Below, one piece after another: positions 45,373-53,989 of a stretch of 54,468 bases of DNA. The position numbers were made by a program, and so were the translations under genes. The notes beneath the pieces were generated by a model that saw nothing but the letters and a program-made list of their open reading frames with translations, made no database searches and was not told the origin of the DNA. Positions within the stretch are counted from its first letter, which is position 1; every line of letters starts with the position of its first letter. Origin of the DNA: Syntrophobacteraceae bacterium (GTDB lineage Bacteria; Desulfobacterota; Syntrophobacteria; Syntrophobacterales; Syntrophobacteraceae); the NCBI GenBank assembly GCA_025453975.1, contig JALOPI010000022.1:1-54468 (forward strand), read 5' to 3'.

Positions 45373-45725
45373 CCTGCCGGCGGTGACGCCAATGGGCTCA
45401 TTTCCGGTGAAACGGGGACCGGCAAGGCGCTCTTCGCCTGGGCCATCCACCACAACGGCAAGCGCGCCGACGGGGGAACACTGTTCCTGGATGAAGTGGG
45501 TGAAATGCCCCTTTCCGTCCAAAAGTCTTTCCTGCGCATGCCGCAGGAGCGACGCTTCCGGCAGCAGGGGGGAGGATCTGAAAAAAGAAGTGAATTCAGG
45601 CTTGTAGCTGCAACCAACCGAAACCTCGACCGCATGGTTCAGCGCCGCCATTTCCGCAAGGACGGTCCAGGTTGTATGCACTCCTCAAACAATACCAGCT
45701 GCCTTCCTGTTTCAGGAGGCCTTGA
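45373..45725 (+). pseudogene. Decayed sigma-54-dependent activator (AAA+ fragment)
   Basis: In one frame, with no stop from about 45367, the translation reads GGDANGLISGETGTGKALFAW then, after HHNGKRA, GGTLFLDEVGEMPLSVQKS and EFRLVAATNRNLDRM through HFRKDG. These are Walker A, Walker B and sensor I of sigma-54 activators. The ~45 residues between Walker A and Walker B, including the GAFTGA loop that touches sigma-54, are missing. A frameshift follows near 45670, where LYALLKQYQLP continues in another frame and stops at 45725. No receiver or DNA-binding domain remains. Confidence 0.82.
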
Positions 45726-46299
45726 TCCCTTGCCATGCCAGCCAGGAATCCTTCTGAGCAAGACTTTGTCCAATGAAACAGGATTCAGTCCCGTGAAGCG
45801 GCACTGAGCCCGGGGACTGCCGGATGGCGCCCCTTTGGAAAGACCCGACGGCGGGACGGAGATCGCCGCTTCCACCCATGGGCATTGGGAGCTCCACGGC
45901 CCAGGCTCTCGCGGGATCGAGGGGAAGGGCCTGGGGCCGGTTCACGGCGGAATTCCGGCTTCGGGAGGAGACGCGCGCCCCACGAAAACTCCCGGCCGGG
46001 GGATGGCGCCTGGTGGCATCGAGGGGCTATCCCATGGGCCCACCCGATGTGGTTCCCGCCGCCGCCAGGCCACTTGCCGCGGCTGGCACCCCTCTTGTAC
46101 TCCACCGGCCCGATACCGGCTCCCGTCCTGATTCGACTTCGATTCAAGGTCGGGTGTGCTAAAATGATGTCATCGGATGGCGCGGCGCACCTCTCGAGCA
46201 AGGGGCCGCGGGCGGGAATGCGGCATCTGGCTCCCGAAGCGGCGGGGTCGGGTCATTTCCATTGCAGCCGCCATCGATGACGCATCGGAGGAGAAGCGA
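45726..46299. other. Non-coding stretch upstream of the SH3b gene
   Basis: About 570 bases; open frames here are GC-driven and lack ribosome sites. TAAAAT at 46159 could be a -10 for the SH3b gene, but no good -35 accompanies it. Confidence 0.3.
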
Positions 46300-46743
46300 G
46301 TGAAGCTGAATTTGTGCTCCGTTTTCATGGCTCTGACTTTGGCGGCATCCCCGCTCACGGCCGCAGCCAAGAGCATCGCCAAGGAGGAGGTCAATGTCCG
46401 CTCCGGACCGAGCCTCAAGGAAGAGATCGTCCTCAAGGCCCCTCTGGGCTACCCGGTGAAGGTCGAGCGGTCCAAGGGCGAATGGGCCTATATCCGGGAC
46501 TGGGTCAACAACCGGGGATGGGTCCACAAGGCCCTGCTCTCCGACATTCCAACGGCCGTCATCATGGTGAAGAAGGCCAACGTTCGATCCGGACCGGGAA
46601 CGGACAAGGAGGTGGTGGCCGAAGCCGGCGAGGGCGAGATCTACAGGATCCTGGAGCGCAAGGGGCGCTGGCTCAAGATCGGCTACTATCAAGGTTCGGA
46701 GTCGTTGGGCTGGGTCCGGAGCGACATGGTGTTCGGAGAATGA
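46300..46743 (+). CDS. Exported double SH3b-domain protein
   Basis: 147 residues from GTG 46300 (GGAGGAGAAG upstream). Signal peptide (VKLNLCSVFMALTLAASPLTAAA). Two bacterial SH3 repeats: EEVNVRSGPSLKEEIVLKAP...RGWVHKALL and ANVRSGPGTDKEVVAEAGEG...LGWVRSDMVF. SH3b domains usually bind peptidoglycan or cell-surface ligands in the periplasm. No catalytic domain is attached. Confidence 0.88.
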   Translation: MKLNLCSVFMALTLAASPLTAAAKSIAKEEVNVRSGPSLKEEIVLKAPLGYPVKVERSKGEWAYIRDWVNNRGWVHKALLSDIPTAVIMVKKANVRSGPGTDKEVVAEAGEGEIYRILERKGRWLKIGYYQGSESLGWVRSDMVFGE

Positions 46744-46992
46744 AGCTCGCGCCTGGAGCTGGCGATGGGTCCCTGGTCGGGGGGGGGGAGGGCCTGAGGC
46801 GGGAGCCCGGGCACAAGGCTGTGAGCTGAAGGCTGACCGGTCCATCGGAATTCCTGCCTGGACTCCGGGGCTCCAGACCCACCCGCCTTTTTCCCTTGAA
46901 ACTGCCGCGCGGTTTCTCTAGTGTGCCTCCACGCCGCGCGATGCCGTGCCATGGCTCGAGCGGGCTGACACGGTCTGATACCCGAAAGATGA

Positions 46993-47424
46993 GTGGAATT
47001 CTTGGGACCCGGAGCGTCGGACTTGACCAGGGAAGCACATCCCATCTTCTTCCGGCAGGAGGAGGGCGGCTTTCTCGTGGAGGCCATGCTGCAGCGCCTC
47101 GGCGGAGACCTGCTGGTCTCTCTCTGGGGAGGGGCGGCTCACATCGGCGCGGTGGCGATGGCTCAGCCGAGGCCCAGCCTTGCCGATCCGGGGCGCCCTT
47201 CGGCCACGGCATCGGTGTTCTGCTACGTTGGCCACAAGGAAGACGATGTGGTGAAGGAAGTCTCGGAGCGGCTGGCGTCGGAGCTGGGATGCCGGGTGGT
47301 CGTGGCCGCCGGGCTTCATTGGGATCGGCTGGGAGCGGCCGGAATAGAGCAGGTCATGCGAAACATCCGCGCCCTCGCGAGGGAGATGGTGGCCGAGGAG
47401 AGGAAGCGGGAGGCCCATGAGTGA
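46993..47424 (+). CDS. lpdD: LpdD-like prenylated-flavin chaperone
   Basis: 143 residues from GTG 46993; TTG 47023, with GGAG upstream, is an alternative. GGDLLVSLWGGAAHIGAVAMAQPRPSLADP, SATASVFCYVGHKEDDVVKEVSERLA and VVAAGLHWDRLGAAGIEQV match LpdD-like proteins, encoded with UbiX/UbiD-type decarboxylases and proposed to help deliver prenylated FMN. It overlaps ubiX by 8 bases. No UbiD-type decarboxylase is in the window. Confidence 0.8.
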   Translation: MEFLGPGASDLTREAHPIFFRQEEGGFLVEAMLQRLGGDLLVSLWGGAAHIGAVAMAQPRPSLADPGRPSATASVFCYVGHKEDDVVKEVSERLASELGCRVVVAAGLHWDRLGAAGIEQVMRNIRALAREMVAEERKREAHE

Positions 47425-47983
47425 CGCATCCAGGCGCATCGTCGTCGGCATCACCGGTGCCAGCGGCGTGATCTACGGCATCGAGCTCCTCAGGGTCCTT
47501 GGTGAGCTGAACTATGAAACCCATCTCATCGTCACCGAGGCGGCCCGCAGGAACATCCTCATCGAGACCGACATCCCCGTGGAGGAGGTCGAAAAGATTG
47601 CCACCCGCGTCTACCGGGATGACGATCTGGCCGCGCCCGTCGCCAGCGGCTCCTTCATCACCGGGGGGATGGTGGTGATCCCCTGCACGGTCAAATCCCT
47701 TTCGGCCATCGCCCATTCCTTCACCGCCAGCCTGCTGGTGCGGGCCGCGGACGTCTGCCTCAAGGAGCGCCGCCCGCTGGTGCTGGTGGTGCGAGAAACC
47801 CCGCTCCATTCTGGACATCTGCGACTCATGCTGGAGGCGGCCTCCCTGGGAGCCGTCATCCTCCCTCCCATTCCCGCCTTCTATCACCGACCCGAAACCA
47901 TTCAGGACCTCGTCCACCAGACCCTGGGCAAGGTACTCGACTGCTTTCACATTCCCCACGACCTGTTCCAGCGGTGGCATTGA
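47417..47983 (+). CDS. ubiX: Flavin prenyltransferase UbiX
   Basis: 188 residues. GITGASGVIYGIELLRVL at the N-terminus (FMN phosphate binding), SGSFITGGMVVIPCTVKSLSAIAHSFTASLLVRAADVCLKERRPLVLVVRETPL, and PAFYHRPETIQDLVHQTLGKVLD are the full set of UbiX motifs. UbiX adds a dimethylallyl group to FMN, making the cofactor of UbiD decarboxylases. The overlap with lpdD points to one transcript. Confidence 0.96.
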   Translation: MSDASRRIVVGITGASGVIYGIELLRVLGELNYETHLIVTEAARRNILIETDIPVEEVEKIATRVYRDDDLAAPVASGSFITGGMVVIPCTVKSLSAIAHSFTASLLVRAADVCLKERRPLVLVVRETPLHSGHLRLMLEAASLGAVILPPIPAFYHRPETIQDLVHQTLGKVLDCFHIPHDLFQRWH

Positions 47984-48287
47984 GCCGCTGGCTTCGGGCT
48001 GGCGGGCATCCGCTTCCAGCACCCCGGCTCCATCGGTTCCATCTCCTGCCCCTTCCTATGCCTTGTCCCAAGAGCATCGAAATTACCGATTTGCCGGTCC
48101 GACCCCGTTTTCATACAAGTGAGCCTGCGGATCACAGCCTGGCCGAACCATCGGCTTTCGTCTCGTCGGGAGCGGGGACATCCCCCAAGGATTCAGGTGC
48201 GGCTGGCCAGGCTCACGGAACGGAGCCCTCCCGGCCGGGAGGCATGGCCATCAACGGCAACGCGATGGAGCAAGGAGAACTTTCGAG
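47984..48287. other. Intergenic upstream of the selenium cluster
   Basis: 304 bases. A candidate promoter on the plus strand, TTGCCG (48091-48096), 17-bp spacer, TACAAG (48114-48119), is only 4/6 in both boxes. No RNA motif seen. Confidence 0.3.
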
Positions 48288-49382
48288 GTGACTCAGCGCA
48301 ATGTCTTTGCAACGGGGGGGGGAATCATCGCCGTCGGGGCTCTCATCGGGGTTCTGGCGGCACTCCTCCAGAAATGGGGGAACCCGGGGAACATGGGGAT
48401 CTGCGTGGCCTGTTTCGACCGGGACATCACCGGTGCCGTCGGCATGCACCGGGCGGAGCTGGTGCAGTACCTGAGACCTGAAATTCCGGGCTTCGTTCTG
48501 GGATCCTTCGCGGCCGCCCTGGTTTTCAAGGAGTTCAAGCCCCGGGGCGGTTCGGCCCCCCTGGCCCGGTTCATTCTCGGCATGACGGCGATGATCGGCG
48601 CGCTGGTCTTCCTGGGCTGCCCCTGGCGAGCCCTGCTGCGGCTGGCGGGGGGCGACGGGAATGCCATTCTGGGATTGGCCGGGCTGGCCGCGGGCATCGG
48701 GATCGGGACCCTCTTCTTCAGGCAGGGCTACAACCTGGGTCGCAGCGCCAGGCAGAGCACGGGTACGGGCCTCCTCATGCCGCTCCTCGTCGCCGGACTG
48801 CTGGCCCTGAGAGCCCTCTACGGCCCGGCGGAGGGGCAGGCCCAGAGCGGCGTGCTGTTTTACAGTCTCAAGGGACCGGGCGCCGCCTATGCTCCCCTGG
48901 CCATCTCGCTGGCCGTTGGGCTCCTGGTGGGCGCCCTGGCCCAGCGCAGTCGGTTTTGCACCATGGGAGCCATCCGTGACCTGATCCTGTTCAGGCAGTG
49001 GCATCTCTTCTCCGGACTCCTGGCACTCCTGGCGACGGCACTCCTGGCCAACCTCGCCCTGGGGCAGTTCAGCCCCGGCTTCGAGAAGCAGCCCGTCGCC
49101 CACTCCATGGCGCTCTGGAACTTCGCCGGGATGGTGGTGGCCGGGCTTTCCTTCGCACTGGCCGGGGGATGCCCGGGGCGTCAGCTCTTCATGTCCGGCG
49201 AGGGGGATGCGGACGCGGGGGTTTTCGTCCTCGGCATGCTCACCGGTGCCGCCTTCTCCCACAATTTCGGCCTGGCCAGCTCTCCGGCGGGCTTCGGCCC
49301 CCACGGCATGGCCGCCGTGGGGATCTGCCTGGCTTTCTGCCTGCTCATAGGCTTCACCAACATCCAGCGCACGCCAGCCTGA
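48288..49382 (+). CDS. yedE: YedE-family putative selenium transporter
   Basis: 364 residues, about 9-10 membrane helices; GTG start with AAGGAG upstream. Cysteine motifs of the family are present: GNPGNMGICVACFDRDITGAVG near the first helix, RSRFCTMGAIRDL in the middle and LAGGCPGRQLFMSGEGDADAG near the end. These YeeE/YedE proteins of the selenium branch occur with selenium-metabolism genes; transport of a selenium compound is inferred by association. It is followed 22 bases later by the TusA/YedF-like gene. Confidence 0.9.
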   Translation: MTQRNVFATGGGIIAVGALIGVLAALLQKWGNPGNMGICVACFDRDITGAVGMHRAELVQYLRPEIPGFVLGSFAAALVFKEFKPRGGSAPLARFILGMTAMIGALVFLGCPWRALLRLAGGDGNAILGLAGLAAGIGIGTLFFRQGYNLGRSARQSTGTGLLMPLLVAGLLALRALYGPAEGQAQSGVLFYSLKGPGAAYAPLAISLAVGLLVGALAQRSRFCTMGAIRDLILFRQWHLFSGLLALLATALLANLALGQFSPGFEKQPVAHSMALWNFAGMVVAGLSFALAGGCPGRQLFMSGEGDADAGVFVLGMLTGAAFSHNFGLASSPAGFGPHGMAAVGICLAFCLLIGFTNIQRTPA

Positions 49383-49404
49383 TGGCTCCGAGGAGGAAAC
49401 TGCC

Positions 49405-49617
49405 GTGAGCGAGATCGTCGATACCCGTGGTCTTTCGTGCCCCCAGCCCGTGCTTCTGGTCTTATCCAGGATGAAAGCGCAGGGGACGGGCACGGTGGAG
49501 GTCATCGTGGACAATGAGGTGAGCCGGGAGAATGTCTCCCGCGCCGCACGCACGCAGGGGTGGGAGGTGCGGGAAGAGGCGCTGGGGGACGATTGTCGGC
49601 TCATCCTCGAGCGTTAG
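49405..49617 (+). CDS. TusA/YedF-like sulfur or selenium carrier
   Basis: 70 residues, GTG start with GAGGAGG upstream. The carrier cysteine is in DTRGLSCPQPVLLVL, the CPxP motif of TusA/SirA, and EVIVDNEVSRENVSR follows. YedF-type relatives sit beside yedE. It lacks the C-terminal DsrE domain of full YedF. Confidence 0.9.
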   Translation: MSEIVDTRGLSCPQPVLLVLSRMKAQGTGTVEVIVDNEVSRENVSRAARTQGWEVREEALGDDCRLILER

Positions 49618-49629
49618 GCGGGACGGGGC

Positions 49630-50208
49630 ATGTTCTGGCATAAGGTCGTCCAGGTGGCGCGGAGCCTTCCGGGGATCCTGGCAAGGCAAGACCCAGGGGA
49701 GAGAGGAGAGCTTTCGGACCGGGCGATCGTGGTCTTTCACCACACCAGCGAGGTCATTCGCGGCGAGGCGCTGCTGAGGAAAGCGGGAATCCCCGTTGCC
49801 GTCAAGGGGCCGCCGCCCGAGCTTCGGACGGGCTGCGACCTGGTGATCGAGGTCCCCCTGGCCGCCCAGCTCGAGATCGCGAGGCTCCTGGCCGAGGCCA
49901 GTCTGGAGCCTCTGAGGATCCTGCCTCTCCAGGATCCCCTTCTCGAGCCCGTGAGCCTCTATCACGTCAAGGACTTCGGGGACCACCTCATGGTGCGGGC
50001 CGCCAACATGAAGATCACCGTGGACAAGGGGAGCCTGCGCATTGTGAATGTATCGGGTGGAGGCTGCCCGGATGTACCTTATCTGGCTGAAGCCCTGGTG
50101 GGGCGAACGCTGGCCGAAGCCCCTCCGCCCCGCACCCTGGGGCACACCCTGTGCGGCTATGCTCTGCAGCTGGCTTACGAAGAGCTGGTGCGACGATGTC
50201 GTGGCTGA
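49630..50208 (+). CDS. DUF3343 domain protein (putative Se/S carrier-like)
   Basis: 192 residues. The middle (RAIVVFHHTSEVIRGEALLRKAGIPVAVKGPPPELRTGCDLVIEVPL) matches DUF3343, a small domain linked to YedE/YedF and selenium genes, with a conserved cysteine in RTGCD. The last ~75 residues (IVNVSGGGCPDVPYLAEALVG and GHTLCGYALQLAYEEL) form a second, Cys-containing part. The 3' end overlaps the next gene by 13 bases. Confidence 0.85.
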   Translation: MFWHKVVQVARSLPGILARQDPGERGELSDRAIVVFHHTSEVIRGEALLRKAGIPVAVKGPPPELRTGCDLVIEVPLAAQLEIARLLAEASLEPLRILPLQDPLLEPVSLYHVKDFGDHLMVRAANMKITVDKGSLRIVNVSGGGCPDVPYLAEALVGRTLAEAPPPRTLGHTLCGYALQLAYEELVRRCRG

Positions 50209-51095
50209 TCGTGGGGACGGTCCCGAGGGAGGACTTTCCACTCTACCGGGGACCGTGCCGGGTGGAATCGGGCTCGCTGCGGCTCGGCGGGCTCTCGGTC
50301 CCCATCCGTCGCGGCACTCCGGCGCTCCTGGCGGCCGCGTGCACCGCCGCCGGCTTCCTGGGGACGGAGCCCCCCCAGGCGCTTCTGGCGGGGGACATCG
50401 GGCGCGGGGTTGGATCCGACCGGATCTATCGCCACCTGGGCAGCGACACCGCTCTCTCTTCCCTCGACCTCCTGGTCTTCCACTATCTCCAGCCGGACGT
50501 GGACGGACACAACCGCGTCTACATGGCGCTGGAGGAATGCGATCCCAGGCCGATCCTGGCTGCCGATGCCGGCTTCATGTACGTGGCCAAGATGAGCGGC
50601 TTCGCCGCATCCTACGACCTTTTCACGCCCGATGCCGGCGAGATGGCCTTCCTGGCCGATGAATCGGCCCCTCACCCCTTTTACACCCGCGGATTCATTC
50701 TCCAGGAGGAAGACCGGGTCCCGGAGCTCGTCCAGCGGGCCTACGCCCACGACAACGCCGCTCGATTTCTCCTGGTCAAGGGGAGCCAAGACGTGGTGGC
50801 TTCCAGGGAGGGGATACTCGCACGCATCGATGAGCCCGTCGTGCAAGCCATGGAGCCCGTCGGCGGAACGGGGGACACCCTGACGGGTCTCGTATCGGCC
50901 CTTCTGGCCAGCGGTTACCCGATGTTGGAAGCCTGCTCCCTGGCGGCTCGAGCCAACCGCTGGATGGGCTTTCTGGCACGACCGACCCCCGCTTTTTCCG
51001 TGGCGGACCTCCTTCCCTTCATGCCGGCTGCCGTGGAGACGGTTCTATCGGGGGGGCGTCTCAAACAACCCATTGGACCCGCATCGATCGGTTGA
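50196..51095 (+). CDS. Ribokinase-fold protein, NAD(P)H-hydrate dehydratase-like
   Basis: 299 residues from ATG 50196. The segment PVGGTGDTLTGLVSALLASGYPMLEA holds the GGTGD anion-hole/ATP motif of the ribokinase-like fold, and TPDAGEMAFLAD resembles the Asn/Asp-x-x-Glu motif of CARKD enzymes (family PNxxE). The N-terminal half (GTVPREDFPLYRGPCRVESG) is unusual for CARKD. In this context it may work on a selenium or sulfur metabolite rather than on damaged NADH. Overlaps the DUF3343 gene. Confidence 0.75.
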   Translation: MSWLIVGTVPREDFPLYRGPCRVESGSLRLGGLSVPIRRGTPALLAAACTAAGFLGTEPPQALLAGDIGRGVGSDRIYRHLGSDTALSSLDLLVFHYLQPDVDGHNRVYMALEECDPRPILAADAGFMYVAKMSGFAASYDLFTPDAGEMAFLADESAPHPFYTRGFILQEEDRVPELVQRAYAHDNAARFLLVKGSQDVVASREGILARIDEPVVQAMEPVGGTGDTLTGLVSALLASGYPMLEACSLAARANRWMGFLARPTPAFSVADLLPFMPAAVETVLSGGRLKQPIGPASIG

Positions 51096-51225
51096 TCGAC
51101 ACTTTCGTCCCCGCACCGTTGATGGATCCTGAATGACCCCGACCGGTGCAAGTCCTGGAGGTCCGCACACTCCACCCGGGAGCGAGGCAGCCCGTATCCG
51201 GCACGGCCGGTCCCCTGCCTGGGCT

Positions 51226-52962
51226 TCATGAAGCGCGGGCGCTGGCGGCGGGGGGGGGCGCCGACCCATCCCCCCTCTCACCCACGAGGCCAGCCAGGCT
51301 GGCAACGTGAGCCCTCATCTGCTCGGCATGGGCATTCATTTCCTCGGAGGCCGCAGCCGACTCACCCGCGTCGGTGGCATTCTGCTGGGTCACGCTGTCC
51401 ATGTCGGCGATGGCCCTGTTCACCTGCTCGATGCGGAGAGCCTGCTCCTGAGACGCGGAAGCGATCCGCCCCACCAGCTCCCCCAGTTTGGATGTGCTTT
51501 CGGCCACCTGCGAGAATTCTGCTCCAGTCTTTTGAACCAGCTCCGAGCCATCTTCGATCTTCCCGACGGTTCCTTCGATCATGCTTGCGGTGAGCTGGGC
51601 GGCCTGGGTCGCCCTCAAGGCCAGGCTCCTCACCTCATCCGCCACAACGGCGAAGCCGGCTCCGGCCTCACCGGCGCGGGCCGCCTCCACCGCCGCGTTC
51701 AGGGCCAGCAGGTTGGTCTGGAAGGCGATTTCATCGATGGTCTTGATGATCTTGGATGTCTCCTTGCTGGCATGGGAGATTTCGATCATCGAGGCCGTCA
51801 GGAGCGCCATGGACTGGCCGGCCTGCTCGACGACCTTGCACGTGCCGAGCATGAGCTGGTTTCCCTCCGAGGCATGATCGGCGCTCATGTTGATCATGGA
51901 GGCGATCTCATCCATGGAGGCCGCCGTCTCCTCGATGGAGCCCGTCTGTCGGTTGGCACCCTCGGCAAGCCGCGTGCTGGTGCCGGAGAGGTGGCGTGCC
52001 TGCTGAACCGCGCTGAGGATTCCCTGCTGAAGACCCCCGATGGCGCTCTTCAATGGAATGAAGAGGAGCTTTCCCATCATGAGCCAGACGACGCCGAAGA
52101 GCGCAAGGGAGACCAGAGCGATGGCTCCGATGAGGATGTGCACCACCCGCTGCCCCTGCGCGTGGACCTTCCGCTCTTCCGTGACCTTGAGCATCATGGC
52201 GGGCTTGCCGTGAATATCCCGGATGAGGGCGTATCCAGCCAGGGCTTGACCACCGGAAGTCTGAACCAGGATCCTCTGCTGATCGTCCAGTTTCTGGCTG
52301 GCCTCGGAAACGTCCACCGGCACACCCGAGCCGTCGAGGGCTGAAAGGGTGAGGTCGAGTCGGGTTCTCTCGGCCAGCCCCCGCACTTGATCTCCATCGA
52401 GCCTGCGCCCCATGATGAGCGCCCCTCGGCTGGGTCCCTTGAGCTCGCTGGTCAGGATCGGGCGGGAGGCCACCCCGTAGCAGCCTTCGGCCAGGCACAG
52501 TGCGCCGCGGAGTCCCTTCCCATCATGGCGAAGGTCCACGAGGCGGCTGCCCGCGCCGAGCTCCTTGGCGAGGGACTCGGAGATGGGAACGATCTGGCTC
52601 GCCTGGGCGTCCCAGCCCTTTTCCACCACCCGATCGCCCGAGGACGCCGCGTAGATCAGAAAGCTCAGCTGAAGTTTCTCAAAGGTCTGCTCATTGATGT
52701 TGGCCGTGATGTACTCTTCGTTGCGATCCTCGATGAACGCATAGGTATCGTCCCAGGCGGCCCAGTCGTTGACGGTCTTGTCCAGCGAATCGATCTCGTT
52801 TTGAAAGGCATGGAGCCCGCGGTCAACGTCGGTCCTCATGTTTTCCAGCTCCAGTTTGTCAAAGCCCTCCATGATGACCCATTGCGAGGTGACGAAAAGG
52901 ATGGTGACGAGAACCAGCAAAGTTGCGGCAATAGACAATAGGAGCTTTTTTCGTACGTCCAT
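51226..52962 (-). CDS. Methyl-accepting chemotaxis protein with CHASE4-like sensor
   Basis: 578 residues from ATG 52962 (AGGAGG 6 nt upstream). Membrane segment near 9-30, periplasmic region about 35-255 with [25 protein letters not shown] (CHASE4 style), second membrane segment near 277-302. The cytoplasmic hairpin tip has the conserved [38 protein letters not shown]. The C-terminus is Ala/Pro-rich and without the NWETF pentapeptide. No che genes are in the window. Confidence 0.94.
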   Translation of the reverse strand: MDVRKKLLLSIAATLLVLVTILFVTSQWVIMEGFDKLELENMRTDVDRGLHAFQNEIDSLDKTVNDWAAWDDTYAFIEDRNEEYITANINEQTFEKLQLSFLIYAASSGDRVVEKGWDAQASQIVPISESLAKELGAGSRLVDLRHDGKGLRGALCLAEGCYGVASRPILTSELKGPSRGALIMGRRLDGDQVRGLAERTRLDLTLSALDGSGVPVDVSEASQKLDDQQRILVQTSGGQALAGYALIRDIHGKPAMMLKVTEERKVHAQGQRVVHILIGAIALVSLALFGVVWLMMGKLLFIPLKSAIGGLQQGILSAVQQARHLSGTSTRLAEGANRQTGSIEETAASMDEIASMINMSADHASEGNQLMLGTCKVVEQAGQSMALLTASMIEISHASKETSKIIKTIDEIAFQTNLLALNAAVEAARAGEAGAGFAVVADEVRSLALRATQAAQLTASMIEGTVGKIEDGSELVQKTGAEFSQVAESTSKLGELVGRIASASQEQALRIEQVNRAIADMDSVTQQNATDAGESAAASEEMNAHAEQMRAHVASLAGLVGERGDGSAPPPAASARAS

Positions 52963-53540
52963 TCTCGTCCTCCTGCTGACAGGATCGTGGATCCTTGCTT
53001 GCACATTCCAGTACCGCCAGGCGCGCTCAGGCGCTGAAAGACTGGACCTACGTTGCGTCGGGAGACTCCCCTCGCCGGGCTTGGGGCAGCGGCTCATGAG
53101 GTGAAGTGCTTCAAATGCCTCACGAATCGGCCGCCATCCGCAAGGTCTTGAGCGCTTTCTGGCACGGTCCCCAAGGGATGACCGGACGCATGGCCCCCCG
53201 GGCCGCGGCCGCCTTGGCCTGGAGTCGCACGGGCCGAATGGTCGCCCTCCTCAAGCGGACTCATACGATGGGACATTTTCGTATCCACCAGCAGAGCTTG
53301 CGGAGGAGCCTGTCCGGACGGCCGTCTGTGCGGATTTACGGGAGTCCAGCGGGCCGGCCACGGGGGATTTGTGCATGTTTCGCGGGGGAACCTCCGGCCC
53401 GACACCGGGAATCTGAAACAAATTCGTCACCAACGGGGAGGGCTCCCGACACTGTTCCCTGGTGCTCCGAGCTTCAATGGCTCTTGAGCCGGCCCCATCG
53501 GAGCCCTGTAACCATGCGTCCCCACTCAATCGATTGACAT
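52963..53540. other. Non-coding region upstream of the chemoreceptor
   Basis: About 580 bases. Frames crossing it are not convincing. No clear sigma28 or sigma54 promoter for the chemoreceptor was found. Confidence 0.3.
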
Positions 53541-53700
53541 GTCACCGGGGATGTGCTTTTGTGGCTGGTACGCGCTTTGCTCTGCGTTGCTCCGCGATTT
53601 CTGCTCTCTTTTCGCTCTCCAAATGGTCATGAGGGGTCCAGGTTAAGCCACGGGGCGCGTTGATCTCGTGAAATTTTTCATAGGTACACCTGGGGCGGAA
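53541..53700. repeat. Degenerate dispersed-repeat-like segment
   Basis: The text GCGCTTTGCTCTGCGTTGCT followed by CCGCGATTTCTGCTCTC resembles the short CTTTGCG-type intergenic repeats known in many bacterial genomes. A palindrome CCTGGG..CCCAGG lies nearby at 53691-53711. There is only one copy in this window. Confidence 0.3.
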
Positions 53701-53989
53701 GGTCCCAGGGGCTCCAGTGCTGTTGGCTCGACGTCGCCCCGGCGACGGCCGGGGTCCGGAAAGCCTCATGAAGACTGGATCCGGCTTTCCCTGGACTGAC
53801 GCCGCCGACTCTGGTCAACAGTGCTGCTCGGGGCTCCATGTCCTGGACTGAAATGGATGGCCGGGATCGGGGGGGAGCCTGCACCTGGTGATGGGGCGCG
53901 CGCGGGGCATGGCGCATGGACGCGGGGAATTGGATCGAGAATGGGGCTTGACGAGACGGGGTAGTTGAAGACGAGGGGGGAGAGGAATC
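53701..53989. other. Upstream region of the porin gene
   Basis: About 290 bases without a recognised gene. GGGGGGAGAGG before 53990 is the ribosome site of the porin gene; no clear promoter. Confidence 0.3.

Noticed and set aside
52985..53030. sigma-54 promoter for the chemoreceptor
   Set aside because: GG and GC elements are present but not at the required 10-bp spacing.
53542..53769. Minus-strand 75-codon frame ending near the repeat-like segment
   Set aside because: No ribosome site and its composition fits the repeat-like sequence rather than a gene.
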